DNA from: Bacteroides faecis MAJ27
GTDB lineage: Bacteria; Bacteroidota; Bacteroidia; Bacteroidales; Bacteroidaceae
Assembly: GCF_900106755.1 (NCBI RefSeq)
Contig: NZ_FNNN01000011.1
Location: 1-64,000 of the forward strand
Direction: 5' to 3'
Length of the DNA: 64,000 nt
How positions within the stretch are numbered: position 1 is the stretch's first letter; every line of letters begins with the position of its first letter. The translations under genes were made by a program, and so were the position numbers. The notes under the pieces are model-generated. The model made no database searches. It was not told where the DNA came from and saw only the letters and a list, made by a program, of their open reading frames with translations. Of this stretch, positions 38,301 to 46,372 are shown piece by piece.

Positions 38301-38511
38301 AGCCGAATCGGAAGATTATATAAACTGGGCATTTTCATTGGGAAATGGCCGAACAGGAATGATGCAGAATGACTGTTTATACAAATTCTGGCAATGGAAT
38401 GCGTACAACGAACGTATGAAAGAGATAGATAAAGAATCTTATGAAGCAAGCAACCGGCGATTTGAAGAAAAGTATGCACTATTCACTCAAATAATAAATA
38501 ATAGAAATTAA
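35377..38511 (+). CDS. DUF2723 membrane protein (GT-C / GT117-like)
   Basis: A 1044-residue inner-membrane protein. The N-terminal 230 residues or so hold several helices and the DUF2723 signature FWDCPEFISCAEKLQVGHPP, with the acidic residue expected after the first helix in GT-C glycosyltransferases such as protein O-mannosyltransferases. More helices follow to about 580, then a large soluble part (about 600-1044) with YTCRDFGANYLMTLPDKGHP and a helical, TPR-like end (about 910-1000). It probably transfers a sugar from a lipid carrier to an acceptor outside the cytoplasm. The acceptor is unknown. DUF3098 follows after 4 bp. Confidence 0.82.
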   Translation: MNYLLFKRWNDFSGWMVFLIAAFVYGMTIEPTASFWDCPEFISCAEKLQVGHPPGAPFYMLVGNLFTQFASDATQVSRMVNFLNALLSAGCILFLFWSITRLVRYLLKEEKGELSITDVIIILGSGLVGALAYTFSDTFWFSAVEGEVYAFSSFLTALVFWMILRWQDESDSVCGDRWIILIAYIIGLSIGVHLLNLLCIPAIVLVFYYQKYQTISLKGVIGAITLSGLLIVLILFVYIPGVADMGGWFELLLVNVLGFPFQSGLIIFLALVVFLLIVAIYRFRKRIIHTTLWCMLALTMGYTTYAVILIRASANTPLNENAPDNIFTLKSYLNREQYESAPLLYGRTYSSEPEYVPEGDYYKVKTKKGGAVYRQDKEEGKYKIIRHKEDICYTQNMLFPRMWNDRLASSYQSWSGGTDKVPTQKENLTYFITYQLNYMYWRYFLWNFVGRQNDMQGHGGPEYGNWITGISWLDNVRLGDQKLLPESLRQNKGHNVFYGLPLILGLIGIYWQLVRGKRGKQQFSIVFFLFFMTGLAIVLYLNQTPGQPRERDYAYAGSFYAFAIWIGMGAAGLCDTLRKKKNSVLPISVSMLLCLLIPVQMASQTWDDHDRSNRYTCRDFGANYLMTLPDKGHPIIFCNGDNDTFPLWYNQDTEGIRRDARICNLSYAQTDWYIYQQQCPLYDAPGLPISWKKDQYQEGKNEYVSVRPELKKQIEELYQKHPEEARDSFGNDPFEAKNILKHWALSEKQDFHVIPTDTISIDIDKEAVLRSGVMLPKSIRHLKGEELRNAIPDKIYISLKDIRVLTKMDLLLLEILANCNWERPLYIAISVGEVSKLKFNDYFVQEGLAFRFTPFNYRVWGDAEGDNGYAVDIEKLYDNVMNRYKYGGLDTPGLYLDETTLRTCYYHRRLFAQLAKELIKQGDHVRARKVLTYAEQAVPAYNVPEIYESGSFDIATAYAALGEKTKAVTLFNHLIAESEDYINWAFSLGNGRTGMMQNDCLYKFWQWNAYNERMKEIDKESYEASNRRFEEKYALFTQIINNRN

Positions 38512-38515
38512 AAAC

Positions 38516-38782
38516 ATGGAACCGAAAATAATGAGACAAAAAGAAATGAAAACAGTATTTGGCAAAAGAAACTATGTTATTTTATCCATAGGTTCGATAC
38601 TGGTTATTATAGGATATATATTAATGAGCGGCAAAGGGAGTACCCTTGCCGCATACAATCCTGATATCTTTAGCGACCTGCGTATACGCGTTGCACCCGT
38701 CATATGCTTAATCGGATATCTTCTGAATGGCTTTGGCATTATTTACCATCCTAAGCAAGATCATTCCAAACTGAGTCAATGA
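38516..38782 (+). CDS. DUF3098 small membrane protein
   Basis: An 88-residue protein with two hydrophobic helices (about 22-40 and 58-76). FGKRNYVILSIGSILVIIGY and NPDIFSDLRIRVAPVICLIG match DUF3098, found widely in Bacteroidetes and often near cell-division or envelope genes. Function unknown. It is 4 bp after the DUF2723 gene, so the two are co-transcribed and may act together at the inner membrane (inference). The start used is the first ATG; 38531 is an alternative. Confidence 0.8.
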   Translation: MEPKIMRQKEMKTVFGKRNYVILSIGSILVIIGYILMSGKGSTLAAYNPDIFSDLRIRVAPVICLIGYLLNGFGIIYHPKQDHSKLSQ

Positions 38783-39011
38783 TCATCAGTCTTTCAACAG
38801 AGGTAGCTGATCAAGCATATTTCTAAGCTTGATCGCTACCCGTGGCATAAGCTCGGCAACCGTAAGATTGGAGGCAGAAGAAAAAGGTTCATAAAGAAAG
38901 GTTGAAAAAAGAATAATTCGTTTGGATACATCTTAATAATTCAAAAAGAGTATCTTTACAAAATAAATAATTACTTCTTTTGTCCTCACAAAATACGAAA
39001 GCTTGGATAAT
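38783..39011. other. Intergenic region with hairpin
   Basis: No gene is seen. The only structure noticed is a stem at 38802-38815 and 38827-38840 (GATCAAGC core, one bulge, 11-nt loop), not followed by a T-run. It may be a weak terminator for the DUF2723/DUF3098 pair. The promoter of the sigma gene is not clear; TATCTTTA near 38950 is only a partial match. Confidence 0.4.
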
Positions 39012-39563
39012 ATGAATAATAGTATTGACATAAAGACACTGGAAGCCTTTCAGAATGGTAATCATAAGGCTTTCGAGACCGTTTTTATAGCCTATTACAA
39101 CAATACCAAAGCTTTCATCGACGGATATATAAAATCAGAATCGGATGCAGAAGAACTAACGGAAGACTTGTTTGTCAATCTTTGGATCAACCATAGCTCT
39201 ATCGATGCTTCCAGATCTTTTAACGCTTATCTGCATACCATTGCAAGAAATGCAGCGATAAACTATTTGAAGCATAAATACGTACATGATACTTATCTGA
39301 ATAATAATCAGGAAATAGAATATAGTTCCACTTCGGAAGAAGACTTTATTGCAAAAGAACTCGGCCTCCTGATAGATGAGCTAGTTGAAAAGATGCCGGA
39401 ACAGCGGAGAATGATTTATACATTGAGCCGTAACGAAGGATTGAGCAATGCTGAAATAGCAGAACGTCTGGATACGACCAAAAGAAATGTTGAAAGCCAG
39501 CTAAGTCTGGCTTTGAAGGAGATACGGAAAGTGATTTCATGTTTCCTGATGTCTTTGTTATAA
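39012..39563 (+). CDS. FecI-type ECF sigma factor
   Basis: A 183-residue sigma factor. Region 2 (about 15-85) includes DAEELTEDLFVNLWINHS and FNAYLHTIARNAAINYLKHK; region 4 (about 120-175) includes MPEQRRMIYTLSRNEGLSNA and an HTH. The frame opens at a TTG at 39003, but the ATG at 39012 gives the usual start. The following genes are a FecR anti-sigma factor and a TonB receptor with an STN domain, the complete cell-surface signalling unit in which ligand binding outside releases this sigma factor inside. Target genes are probably the neighbouring receptor and perhaps others. Confidence 0.9.
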   Translation: MNNSIDIKTLEAFQNGNHKAFETVFIAYYNNTKAFIDGYIKSESDAEELTEDLFVNLWINHSSIDASRSFNAYLHTIARNAAINYLKHKYVHDTYLNNNQEIEYSSTSEEDFIAKELGLLIDELVEKMPEQRRMIYTLSRNEGLSNAEIAERLDTTKRNVESQLSLALKEIRKVISCFLMSLL

Positions 39564-39659
39564 TTCTGAGACCACATTATTATCACTTTTCGGAAAAAAT
39601 ATCAATTTTCTTATTGAGCTTTTTACTGTCAGGCTGTATATATAGTAAAGTACAGCTAA

Positions 39660-40637
39660 ATGGAAAAAAGTAATATCAACAGAATTATCAGAAAGTTTCT
39701 TTCCGCCCGTTTTTCTCCCGAGACAGAGGAAAAAGTACAGAAGTGGATTATTGAAGATAAAGACATAGAGGCAAAAGAAAAAGCCTCACTGGAGTATTGG
39801 AATGAACTGGATGTAAAATCCGATCCGGGCACCTATTCCGCATTGGAACGGGTAAATCTAAGAACCGGATATAATAAGGAACATCTTGAGAACATTGTTT
39901 CATATCAAAAATTCACCCGTATTGCCGCGCTTATCATTCCCGCTCTGATGCTTGCGGGGGGGATACTCTATTACATGCCTTTTAAGAATGAAATGATGGA
40001 GATATCCACCGCATATGGAGAACAAAAGCGGGTGGTTCTGCCGGACAGTTCCGAAATATGGCTCAACGCAGGAAGTACAGTTACTTTTCCGGAAGTTTTT
40101 GCAAACGACAAACGACTTGTAACTCTCGACGGTGAAGCCTACTTTACAGTAAAGAAAGATACTACCAAGCCTTTCGTAGTAGAAACTTCGCAGCTTTCAG
40201 TTAAAGTTCTCGGTACAAAATTCAATGTAAAAGCCTACTCCAATGAGGCAAAAGTCACGACCACCCTGACAAGCGGCAAGGTAGAAGTCAATGCTCCATC
40301 CCGGCATCCGCATATACTTCAGCCGAATGAACAACTGACATACGATAAAGAGACTTCAGACATCCGGATTACAGAAGTAAACACGAGTGAAACAAACAGC
40401 TGGATGACAGGAAAACTCATATTTATCAATGCTACAGCCCAAGAAATATTCAGCACCTTGGAAAGACGCTATGATATTGCAATTGAGAGCCATTCGATGC
40501 ATATTCCCGCATCCAAACGATATACCGTCAAATTTCTGAAAGGTGAAAGTAAGGATGAAATGCTGAATCTATTAGCAGACATCATTGGATTTACTTATCA
40601 GCAGAATGGAAATAAAATAGTATTAACCCAACAATAA
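39660..40637 (+). CDS. FecR-type anti-sigma factor
   Basis: A 325-residue inner-membrane protein. It has an N-terminal cytoplasmic sigma-binding region (about 1-80), a membrane helix near 86-106 (IAALIIPALMLAGGILYYM), a periplasmic FecR domain (about 115-210) with ISTAYGEQKRVVLPDSSEIW and VLGTKFNVKAY, and a C-terminal DUF4974 domain (about 252-322) with ATAQEIFSTLERRYDI. It receives the signal from the STN domain of the TonB receptor and controls the ECF sigma factor encoded 96 bp upstream. All expected parts are present, in contrast to the short FecR-like protein at 27421. Confidence 0.92.
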   Translation: MEKSNINRIIRKFLSARFSPETEEKVQKWIIEDKDIEAKEKASLEYWNELDVKSDPGTYSALERVNLRTGYNKEHLENIVSYQKFTRIAALIIPALMLAGGILYYMPFKNEMMEISTAYGEQKRVVLPDSSEIWLNAGSTVTFPEVFANDKRLVTLDGEAYFTVKKDTTKPFVVETSQLSVKVLGTKFNVKAYSNEAKVTTTLTSGKVEVNAPSRHPHILQPNEQLTYDKETSDIRITEVNTSETNSWMTGKLIFINATAQEIFSTLERRYDIAIESHSMHIPASKRYTVKFLKGESKDEMLNLLADIIGFTYQQNGNKIVLTQQ

Positions 40638-40758
40638 AAAAACAGCCTATGAAGAAAAAGAACTGGGAAGCAGCTTGAGACCCTCTACCCAGTTCTGAAA
40701 TGTCTATCCTCATTAAACAGCGAAGTAAAATGAAGTATCAACATACAAATATATAATA

Positions 40759-43380
40759 ATGGATCGAATAAATGCTAATAAAAAGCTAGATAAGATGATC
40801 ATTCTTTTGTTTTTTTCTTTTCTGTCGTTAACGGCTATTCCGCAAAATGCAGAAAAGAAAATCACAATCCAAAATAAAAACATATCCCTAAAGGAAGCTT
40901 TCGAACAAATAGAATTACAGACCGGATACAGCATTGCTTATGAACAATCCGATCTGGACCTGAGCAAGAAACAATCTCTGTCGTTAAAATCCGCAAGCAT
41001 TGATAAAGCAATGGAGCAAGTATTGAAAGGGACCGGATATACATATAAGATCAAAGGATATCATATCATTATCTCCTTATCGGAAAAGAAACCTAAAATG
41101 ACCAATGAAAAGACACAAAAACTAACGCAAACCATAAGAGGAATCGTTGTGGATTCCAAAACCAACACTCCAATAGAATACGCTTCTGTCTGCATAGAGG
41201 AAGATCCTTCCTACGGTAGTTCTACCGATAGTCTGGGATACTTCCGAATTCGTGATGTTCCGGTAGGACGTTATAATATACTGGCATCTTTTACTGGCTA
41301 CAATACCCGTATTATCAGCGAGGTATCGGTGAGCTCGTCCAAAGAAGTGTATGTAGAAATTCCCATTGACGAGAATATTCAATATCTGGCAGAAGTCCTC
41401 GTAAAACCGGAAATAAAGAAAGACCGGACGATCAATCCGATAGCTATCACAGGCGGACGCATGATCAGTATGGAAGAGGCGGGACGATTTGCTAATGGAT
41501 TTGACGATCCGGCACGACTCAGTGCAGCTTTTGCAGGAGTAGCAGGAGACATCGGTACCAATGCAATTGCCATCAGAGGAAACTCCCCGCAATTCACACA
41601 ATGGAGGCTGGAGGGCATTGAGATTCCTAATCCTACACATTTTGCCGATTTAGCAGGTTTGGGAGGAGGGTTCTTATCAGCTTTGAGCACACAAATGATT
41701 GGAAACTCCGACTTTTACAACGGAGCTTTCCCTGCCGAGTACAACAATGCGCTATCCGGCGTTTTCGATATGCACCTGCGCAATGGAAATAATCAGAAGT
41801 ATGAACACGCTTTTCAAGTCGGGCTGATGGGAATTGATTTAGCCTCAGAGGGGCCTATCAATAAAAAGAGAGGTAGTTCTTACCTTGTCAATTACCGGTT
41901 CTCGACTACATCGCTGGCTTCCGCCGATGACTTGAATCTCAAATATCAGGATTTAGCCTTTAAACTGAATTTTCCTACTTCCCGGGCCGGTACCTTTTCT
42001 ATCTGGGGATTAGGCTTGATTGATAGAAATAAAGAGAAGCCACAAGATCGCTCGGAATGGGAAACGATGGCAGACCGACAGTCGGGAAAAGATGAACTTG
42101 AAAAAATGTCGGGGGGACTGGTACACAAATATTCTGTTAATGAAGACACGTATATTCGTTCTTCTTTATCTGCCACCTATTCCAGAGATCACACAGTGGT
42201 CGATCAACAAACGGATGACAAGCAAGTTCCGGTGGCAGATATCCGAAACAGCAGGTGGGATCTTATTTTTAATTCATATCTGAATATGAAATTCAGTCCG
42301 AGGCATATCAATAGAACAGGAGTTACCATCACGCAGCTTAACTATGATCTCGATTATCAGGTCAGTCGTTATTTTGGTTTGAACAGACCTATGGAACAAA
42401 TTTCAAAAGGTAATGGAAAAAGTACCGCCATCTCGGCATATAGCAGTTCGGTTATCAACTTGAATAATAATCTGACAACCAGCTTAGGAGTTACAGCTCA
42501 GTATTTTACTTTAAACAATAACTTTTCAATAGAACCACGGGTGGCTTTGAAGTGGAAAATAAATCCGAAACAATCTTTAGCATTAGCTTATGGTCTGCAT
42601 AGCCGTAGGGAAAAGCTGGATTATTATTACGTGGAAAAGGTTGTCAATGGTAAGAAGCTGTCAAACCGATATATGGATCTCTCCAGAGCACATCATTTCG
42701 GACTTACTTATGACTGGAACATAAATCAAAACCTGCATTTGAAGGTAGAACCTTATTTCCAGTATCTATTTCACGTGCCGGTAGAGGAAAAATCCTCTTT
42801 CTCAGTCATTAACTATGAGGAATTTTACTTAGACAGGATATTGGTAAACACCGGGAAAGGCAGAAATTACGGAATAGACATAACACTGGAACAGTATATG
42901 AAGAATGGATTCTACTATATGATTACAGGTTCTTTATTTAAATCGAAATATAGGGGAGGAGATAACGTTTGGCGAAATACAAGGCTGGATAAAGGTTATT
43001 TGCTGAATTTACTTGCCGGTAAAGAATGGATGGTCGGCAAACTTAAACAAAATGTATTAAGCCTTAACGGACGATTATATTTTCAAGGCGGAGGACGATA
43101 TACGCCTGTAAATAAAGAAAGAAGTCAGGCCGAACACGACATTGTTTTTGATGAAACTCAAGCATACAGCGAAAGATTCAGTCCGTCTATTAATGGAGAT
43201 GTTTCCTTTAGTTTCAGAATAAATAAAAAGGTAGTATCCCATGAATTCTCTGTAAAAGTCTTAAATGTAGGTATGCGTACCGGAATGCACTTCTACCAAT
43301 ATAATGAGAAAACCAATGAAATAGAAAAGAAGGACGGACTCGGCATGATACCTAATATAAGCTATAAGATTTATTTCTAG
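40759..43380 (+). CDS. TonB-dependent receptor with STN signalling domain
   Basis: An 873-residue outer-membrane receptor. The signal region ends near AIPQ (about 32). An STN domain (about 37-108), a carboxypeptidase-regulatory-like beta domain (about 124-208, IRGIVVDSKTNTPIEYASV), a plug (about 225-335, with NAIAIRGNSPQFTQWRLEGI) and a 22-strand-type barrel follow, ending in KIYF with the usual terminal aromatic. No SusD gene follows, so the ligand is probably not captured by a SusCD pair; iron complexes, cofactors or proteins are possible. It is the third gene of the sigma/anti-sigma unit and ends at a strong terminator. Confidence 0.88.
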   Translation: MDRINANKKLDKMIILLFFSFLSLTAIPQNAEKKITIQNKNISLKEAFEQIELQTGYSIAYEQSDLDLSKKQSLSLKSASIDKAMEQVLKGTGYTYKIKGYHIIISLSEKKPKMTNEKTQKLTQTIRGIVVDSKTNTPIEYASVCIEEDPSYGSSTDSLGYFRIRDVPVGRYNILASFTGYNTRIISEVSVSSSKEVYVEIPIDENIQYLAEVLVKPEIKKDRTINPIAITGGRMISMEEAGRFANGFDDPARLSAAFAGVAGDIGTNAIAIRGNSPQFTQWRLEGIEIPNPTHFADLAGLGGGFLSALSTQMIGNSDFYNGAFPAEYNNALSGVFDMHLRNGNNQKYEHAFQVGLMGIDLASEGPINKKRGSSYLVNYRFSTTSLASADDLNLKYQDLAFKLNFPTSRAGTFSIWGLGLIDRNKEKPQDRSEWETMADRQSGKDELEKMSGGLVHKYSVNEDTYIRSSLSATYSRDHTVVDQQTDDKQVPVADIRNSRWDLIFNSYLNMKFSPRHINRTGVTITQLNYDLDYQVSRYFGLNRPMEQISKGNGKSTAISAYSSSVINLNNNLTTSLGVTAQYFTLNNNFSIEPRVALKWKINPKQSLALAYGLHSRREKLDYYYVEKVVNGKKLSNRYMDLSRAHHFGLTYDWNINQNLHLKVEPYFQYLFHVPVEEKSSFSVINYEEFYLDRILVNTGKGRNYGIDITLEQYMKNGFYYMITGSLFKSKYRGGDNVWRNTRLDKGYLLNLLAGKEWMVGKLKQNVLSLNGRLYFQGGGRYTPVNKERSQAEHDIVFDETQAYSERFSPSINGDVSFSFRINKKVVSHEFSVKVLNVGMRTGMHFYQYNEKTNEIEKKDGLGMIPNISYKIYF

Positions 43381-43409
43381 GCAATAGGATATCTTATCTC
43401 TGGATTCAG

Positions 43410-43459
43410 TTGAAGGCTTATCCTTCATGAGATGACTCTCATGAAGGATAAGCCTTCAA
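43410..43459 (+). terminator. Strong terminator after the TonB receptor
   Basis: A perfect 23-bp inverted repeat (43410-43432 and 43437-43459) with a 4-nt loop, followed by CCTTTTT. Confidence 0.9.
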
Positions 43460-43476
43460 CCTTTTTCGGTAATTGT

Positions 43477-43527
43477 GGTATAACAATCTGTAATATACCA
43501 TCATCTTGTCTAAATACCTGTATATTT
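43477..43527 (+). promoter_or_regulatory. Shared box and -7 element before the MBL gene
   Basis: GGTATAACAATCTGTAATAT begins at 43477; a -7 element TATATTTG follows at 43520-43527. The same box with two changed bases in the middle and one near the end occurs at 44704, before the ferredoxin operon, at a similar distance from its -7 element (43 against 48 bp). A common regulator is inferred. Confidence 0.6.
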
Positions 43528-43557
43528 GCTACGTAAATAAAATTAGTCATTCATTAT

Positions 43558-44646
43558 ATGCGTATCATCAAGAAATTTAGAATCCGTATGATCATAGGAA
43601 GTATATTAGGTATAGCACTATTGCTGGTGGTGACAATCTTTGTCTTTATCAACCAGCCCAGTTTTGGCAGAACTCCCCGCGGCGAACGTCTGGAAAGAAT
43701 AAAACAATCTCCCAACTATAGAAACGGGGAGTTCCAGAACCTTCATGAAACAACTTTAATGACCTCGGACAGAGGGCGGTTTGCAGGTATTTTAGAATTT
43801 CTTTTCCGAAAGATAGAAGGTCTGCGCCCCGACCAACCTGTAAATGCAATAAAAACAGACCTCCGACAAGTCGGACGGGACAAAGAAATGCTGGTATGGT
43901 TCGGGCATTCATCTTACCTGATTCAGACAGGAGGAAAACGAATACTAGTAGATCCGGTATTTTGCATGGCTTCCCCTGTTTCTTTCGTCAACAAACCTTT
44001 TAAAGGCACCGACATTTACAAACCGGAAGGCATGCCGGACATTGATTATCTGATCATTAGCCATGACCATTGGGATCATCTGGATTATAACACTGTAAAA
44101 AAACTGAGAGACAGAATCGGAACTGTCATTTGCCCTTTAGGTGTAGGCGAACATTTTGAATATTGGGGATTCGACAAAAAACAGATTGTGGAACTTGATT
44201 GGGACGAAGATTCAAGTCTCGAAGCTGGTTTCAAGGTCTACTGTTTGCCCGCCCGTCACTTTTCCGGGCGCGGTCTTTCTTCCAATCAGTCGTTATGGGC
44301 TTCTTTTTTACTGCAAGCTCCTTCACAGAATATTTATATCGGTGGAGATGGAGGATATGATACTCATTATGCGGAAATAGGTGAACGCTTCCCCAACATC
44401 GATCTTGCAATTCTTGAAAACGGCCAATATAATGAAGAATGGAAATTAATCCATATGATGCCGGAACAAATGTCACAAGCAGCTAAAGACCTAAATGCGA
44501 AGAAGATCCTTACGGTACATCATTCAAAATACGCATTAGCCAGACATCCTTGGGATGAATCTTTGCAAAACGCAGAGAATATGCGAAACCATGATTCACT
44601 GAATGTACTGATTCCGGAAATAGGAGAAATTGTCAAATTAGAATAG
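43558..44646 (+). CDS. MBL-fold metallohydrolase (NAPE-PLD-like)
   Basis: A 362-residue protein with an N-terminal membrane anchor (about 11-32) and a metallo-beta-lactamase domain. The metal motif HDHWDH (H169, H171, D173, H174) is complete, with a later acid in YIGGDGGYD and a histidine in LTVHHSKYAL. WFGHSSYLIQTGGKRILVDP and the layout are like COG2220 enzymes of the NAPE-PLD type. Such enzymes hydrolyse phosphodiester bonds in lipids or act as lactonases; the substrate here is unknown. It shares an upstream box with the operon at 44845, which suggests co-regulation. The gap of 198 bp to that operon contains no gene. Confidence 0.85.
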   Translation: MRIIKKFRIRMIIGSILGIALLLVVTIFVFINQPSFGRTPRGERLERIKQSPNYRNGEFQNLHETTLMTSDRGRFAGILEFLFRKIEGLRPDQPVNAIKTDLRQVGRDKEMLVWFGHSSYLIQTGGKRILVDPVFCMASPVSFVNKPFKGTDIYKPEGMPDIDYLIISHDHWDHLDYNTVKKLRDRIGTVICPLGVGEHFEYWGFDKKQIVELDWDEDSSLEAGFKVYCLPARHFSGRGLSSNQSLWASFLLQAPSQNIYIGGDGGYDTHYAEIGERFPNIDLAILENGQYNEEWKLIHMMPEQMSQAAKDLNAKKILTVHHSKYALARHPWDESLQNAENMRNHDSLNVLIPEIGEIVKLE

Positions 44647-44692
44647 AAATATCAGTCAGAACTGCAATTATCTGATTCTGAAAATTTCATAA

Positions 44693-44759
44693 TCTGTAAT
44701 ATTGGTATAACTTTCTGTAATTTATATAGTGTGATAACAAATCACTCTGCTTAAATTTG
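44693..44759 (+). promoter_or_regulatory. Shared box and -7 element before the ferredoxin operon
   Basis: TCTGTAAT occurs at 44693 and 44714, 21 bp apart; the second is in GGTATAACTTTCTGTAATTT (from 44704), nearly the same as the box at 43477. A -7 element TAAATTTG lies at 44752-44759. The leader to the ATG is about 80 bp. Double copies two helical turns apart suggest an operator. Confidence 0.6.
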
Positions 44760-44844
44760 CATCGATAAAAAGACTAAAATTCGATTCGGATATTGAAAAT
44801 AATATTGGGATATAACTACTATAAATTGATAATTTAATAAATTT

Positions 44845-46353
44845 ATGCTGCGTACTATCAGACTTACAGCCGCAATCGTGTGTTTTGCACTTATTACCTT
44901 ACTGTTCCTTGATTTTACGGGAACGCTTCACACATGGTTCGGATGGCTGGCGAAAATTCAGTTTCTGCCGGCAGTATTAGCCTTGAATATAGGTGTTGTA
45001 CTACTCCTTATTGTACTTACGTTATTGTTCGGGCGTATTTACTGCTCGGTCATTTGCCCGTTAGGAGTATTTCAAGATGCGGTTTCGTGGATTTCCGGCA
45101 AACGGAAAAAGAATCGTTTTCGTTATTCTCCGGCTTTAAGATGGCTTCGATATGGAGTGCTGACCGTGTTTGTCATTGCCTTAGTTGCCGGATGGAACAC
45201 TTTTGTAATCCTATTGGCTCCTTATAGTGCTTATGGGCGTATGGCTTCCAGCCTGTTGGCACCATTCTGGCAATGGGGTAATAATCTTATGGCATATTTT
45301 GCCGAACGGGCAGAAAGTTATGCTTTCTACGAAGTGGATATGTGGATGAAAAGTCTTTCAACACTGATCATTGCCATCATTACTCTCGTCGTTCTTTTTA
45401 TCCTGGCATGGCGGAACGGACGTACTTATTGTAATACGATTTGTCCTGTCGGCACAATATTGGGATTTATCTCACGATATTCAATCTTCAAACCCGTAAT
45501 TGATACGTCTAAATGTAACGGTTGCGGGCTGTGTGCACGTAATTGTAAAGCATCCTGCATCAATACAAAAGCTCACGAAATTGATTATAGCCGTTGTGTA
45601 GCTTGCATGGATTGTTTAGGGAAATGCAAACAAGGGGCTATCAGATACACAAGACGAATTCCGAAAAAAGAATCGGCTACAACAGAAACAGTTCAGGTTA
45701 AATCAGTCACCGCAGAACAAGTGAACAATGCCCGCCGTAGTTTCCTTTCCGCATCTGCTGTCGTTGCGACTACTGCCGTACTGAAAGCACAGGAAAAGAA
45801 AGTAGACGGAGGTCTGGCAGCCATCGAAGACAAGAAGATTCCCAATCGGGAAAATCCGATTTATCCTCCAGGTTCATTGAATGCACGTAATTTTACCCAG
45901 CATTGTACTGCATGTCAGTTATGTGTTTCCGTCTGCCCCAATCAGGTATTGCGGCCCTCCGGTAATCTGGTTACTTTAATGCAGCCGGAAATGTCCTACG
46001 AACGTGGTTATTGCCGTCCGGAATGTGCAAAATGTGCGGAAGTATGTCCTACGGATGCTATCCATCTGACCAGCCTCGCTGAAAAATCCGCTATTCAGAT
46101 CGGACATGCAGTATGGATTAAAGAAAACTGTATACCGCTGACAGACGGAATGGAGTGCGGCAACTGTGCCCGTCATTGTCCGGTTGGTGCTATCCAAATG
46201 GTAGCTTCCGATCCTGATAATGAGGATTCATTGAAAATTCCGGTAGTAAACGTCGAACGGTGTATCGGTTGCGGAGCTTGTGAGAATCTTTGTCCGTCCC
46301 GGCCTTTCAGCGCCATTTATGTGACCGGGCACCAGATGCACAGAATTGTATAA
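44845..46353 (+). CDS. NapH/NapG-like membrane ferredoxin protein
   Basis: A 502-residue iron-sulfur membrane protein. The N-terminal part (about 1-215) has four or five helices and the NapH/NosR-type motifs YCSVICPLG and YCNTICPVG. Two 4Fe-4S motifs follow (CNGCGLCARNC and CVACMDCLGKC, about 225-265). A twin-arginine-like motif RRSFLSASAVVATTAVL lies at about 294-311, and the C-terminal part holds four more clusters (CTACQLCVSVC, CRPECAKCAEVC, CGNCARHC, CIGCGACENLC). It looks like a NapH quinol-oxidising protein fused to a NapG-type periplasmic ferredoxin. It probably passes electrons from menaquinol to the exported aldo/keto reductase encoded next (inference). Confidence 0.85.
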   Translation: MLRTIRLTAAIVCFALITLLFLDFTGTLHTWFGWLAKIQFLPAVLALNIGVVLLLIVLTLLFGRIYCSVICPLGVFQDAVSWISGKRKKNRFRYSPALRWLRYGVLTVFVIALVAGWNTFVILLAPYSAYGRMASSLLAPFWQWGNNLMAYFAERAESYAFYEVDMWMKSLSTLIIAIITLVVLFILAWRNGRTYCNTICPVGTILGFISRYSIFKPVIDTSKCNGCGLCARNCKASCINTKAHEIDYSRCVACMDCLGKCKQGAIRYTRRIPKKESATTETVQVKSVTAEQVNNARRSFLSASAVVATTAVLKAQEKKVDGGLAAIEDKKIPNRENPIYPPGSLNARNFTQHCTACQLCVSVCPNQVLRPSGNLVTLMQPEMSYERGYCRPECAKCAEVCPTDAIHLTSLAEKSAIQIGHAVWIKENCIPLTDGMECGNCARHCPVGAIQMVASDPDNEDSLKIPVVNVERCIGCGACENLCPSRPFSAIYVTGHQMHRIV

Positions 46354-46372
46354 TCTAAATCAGAACAAGATT

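Noticed and set aside
43558..44646. Beta-lactamase
   Set aside because: The HxHxDH motif is present, but the N-terminal anchor and overall sequence fit COG2220/NAPE-PLD rather than a metallo-beta-lactamase of resistance type.
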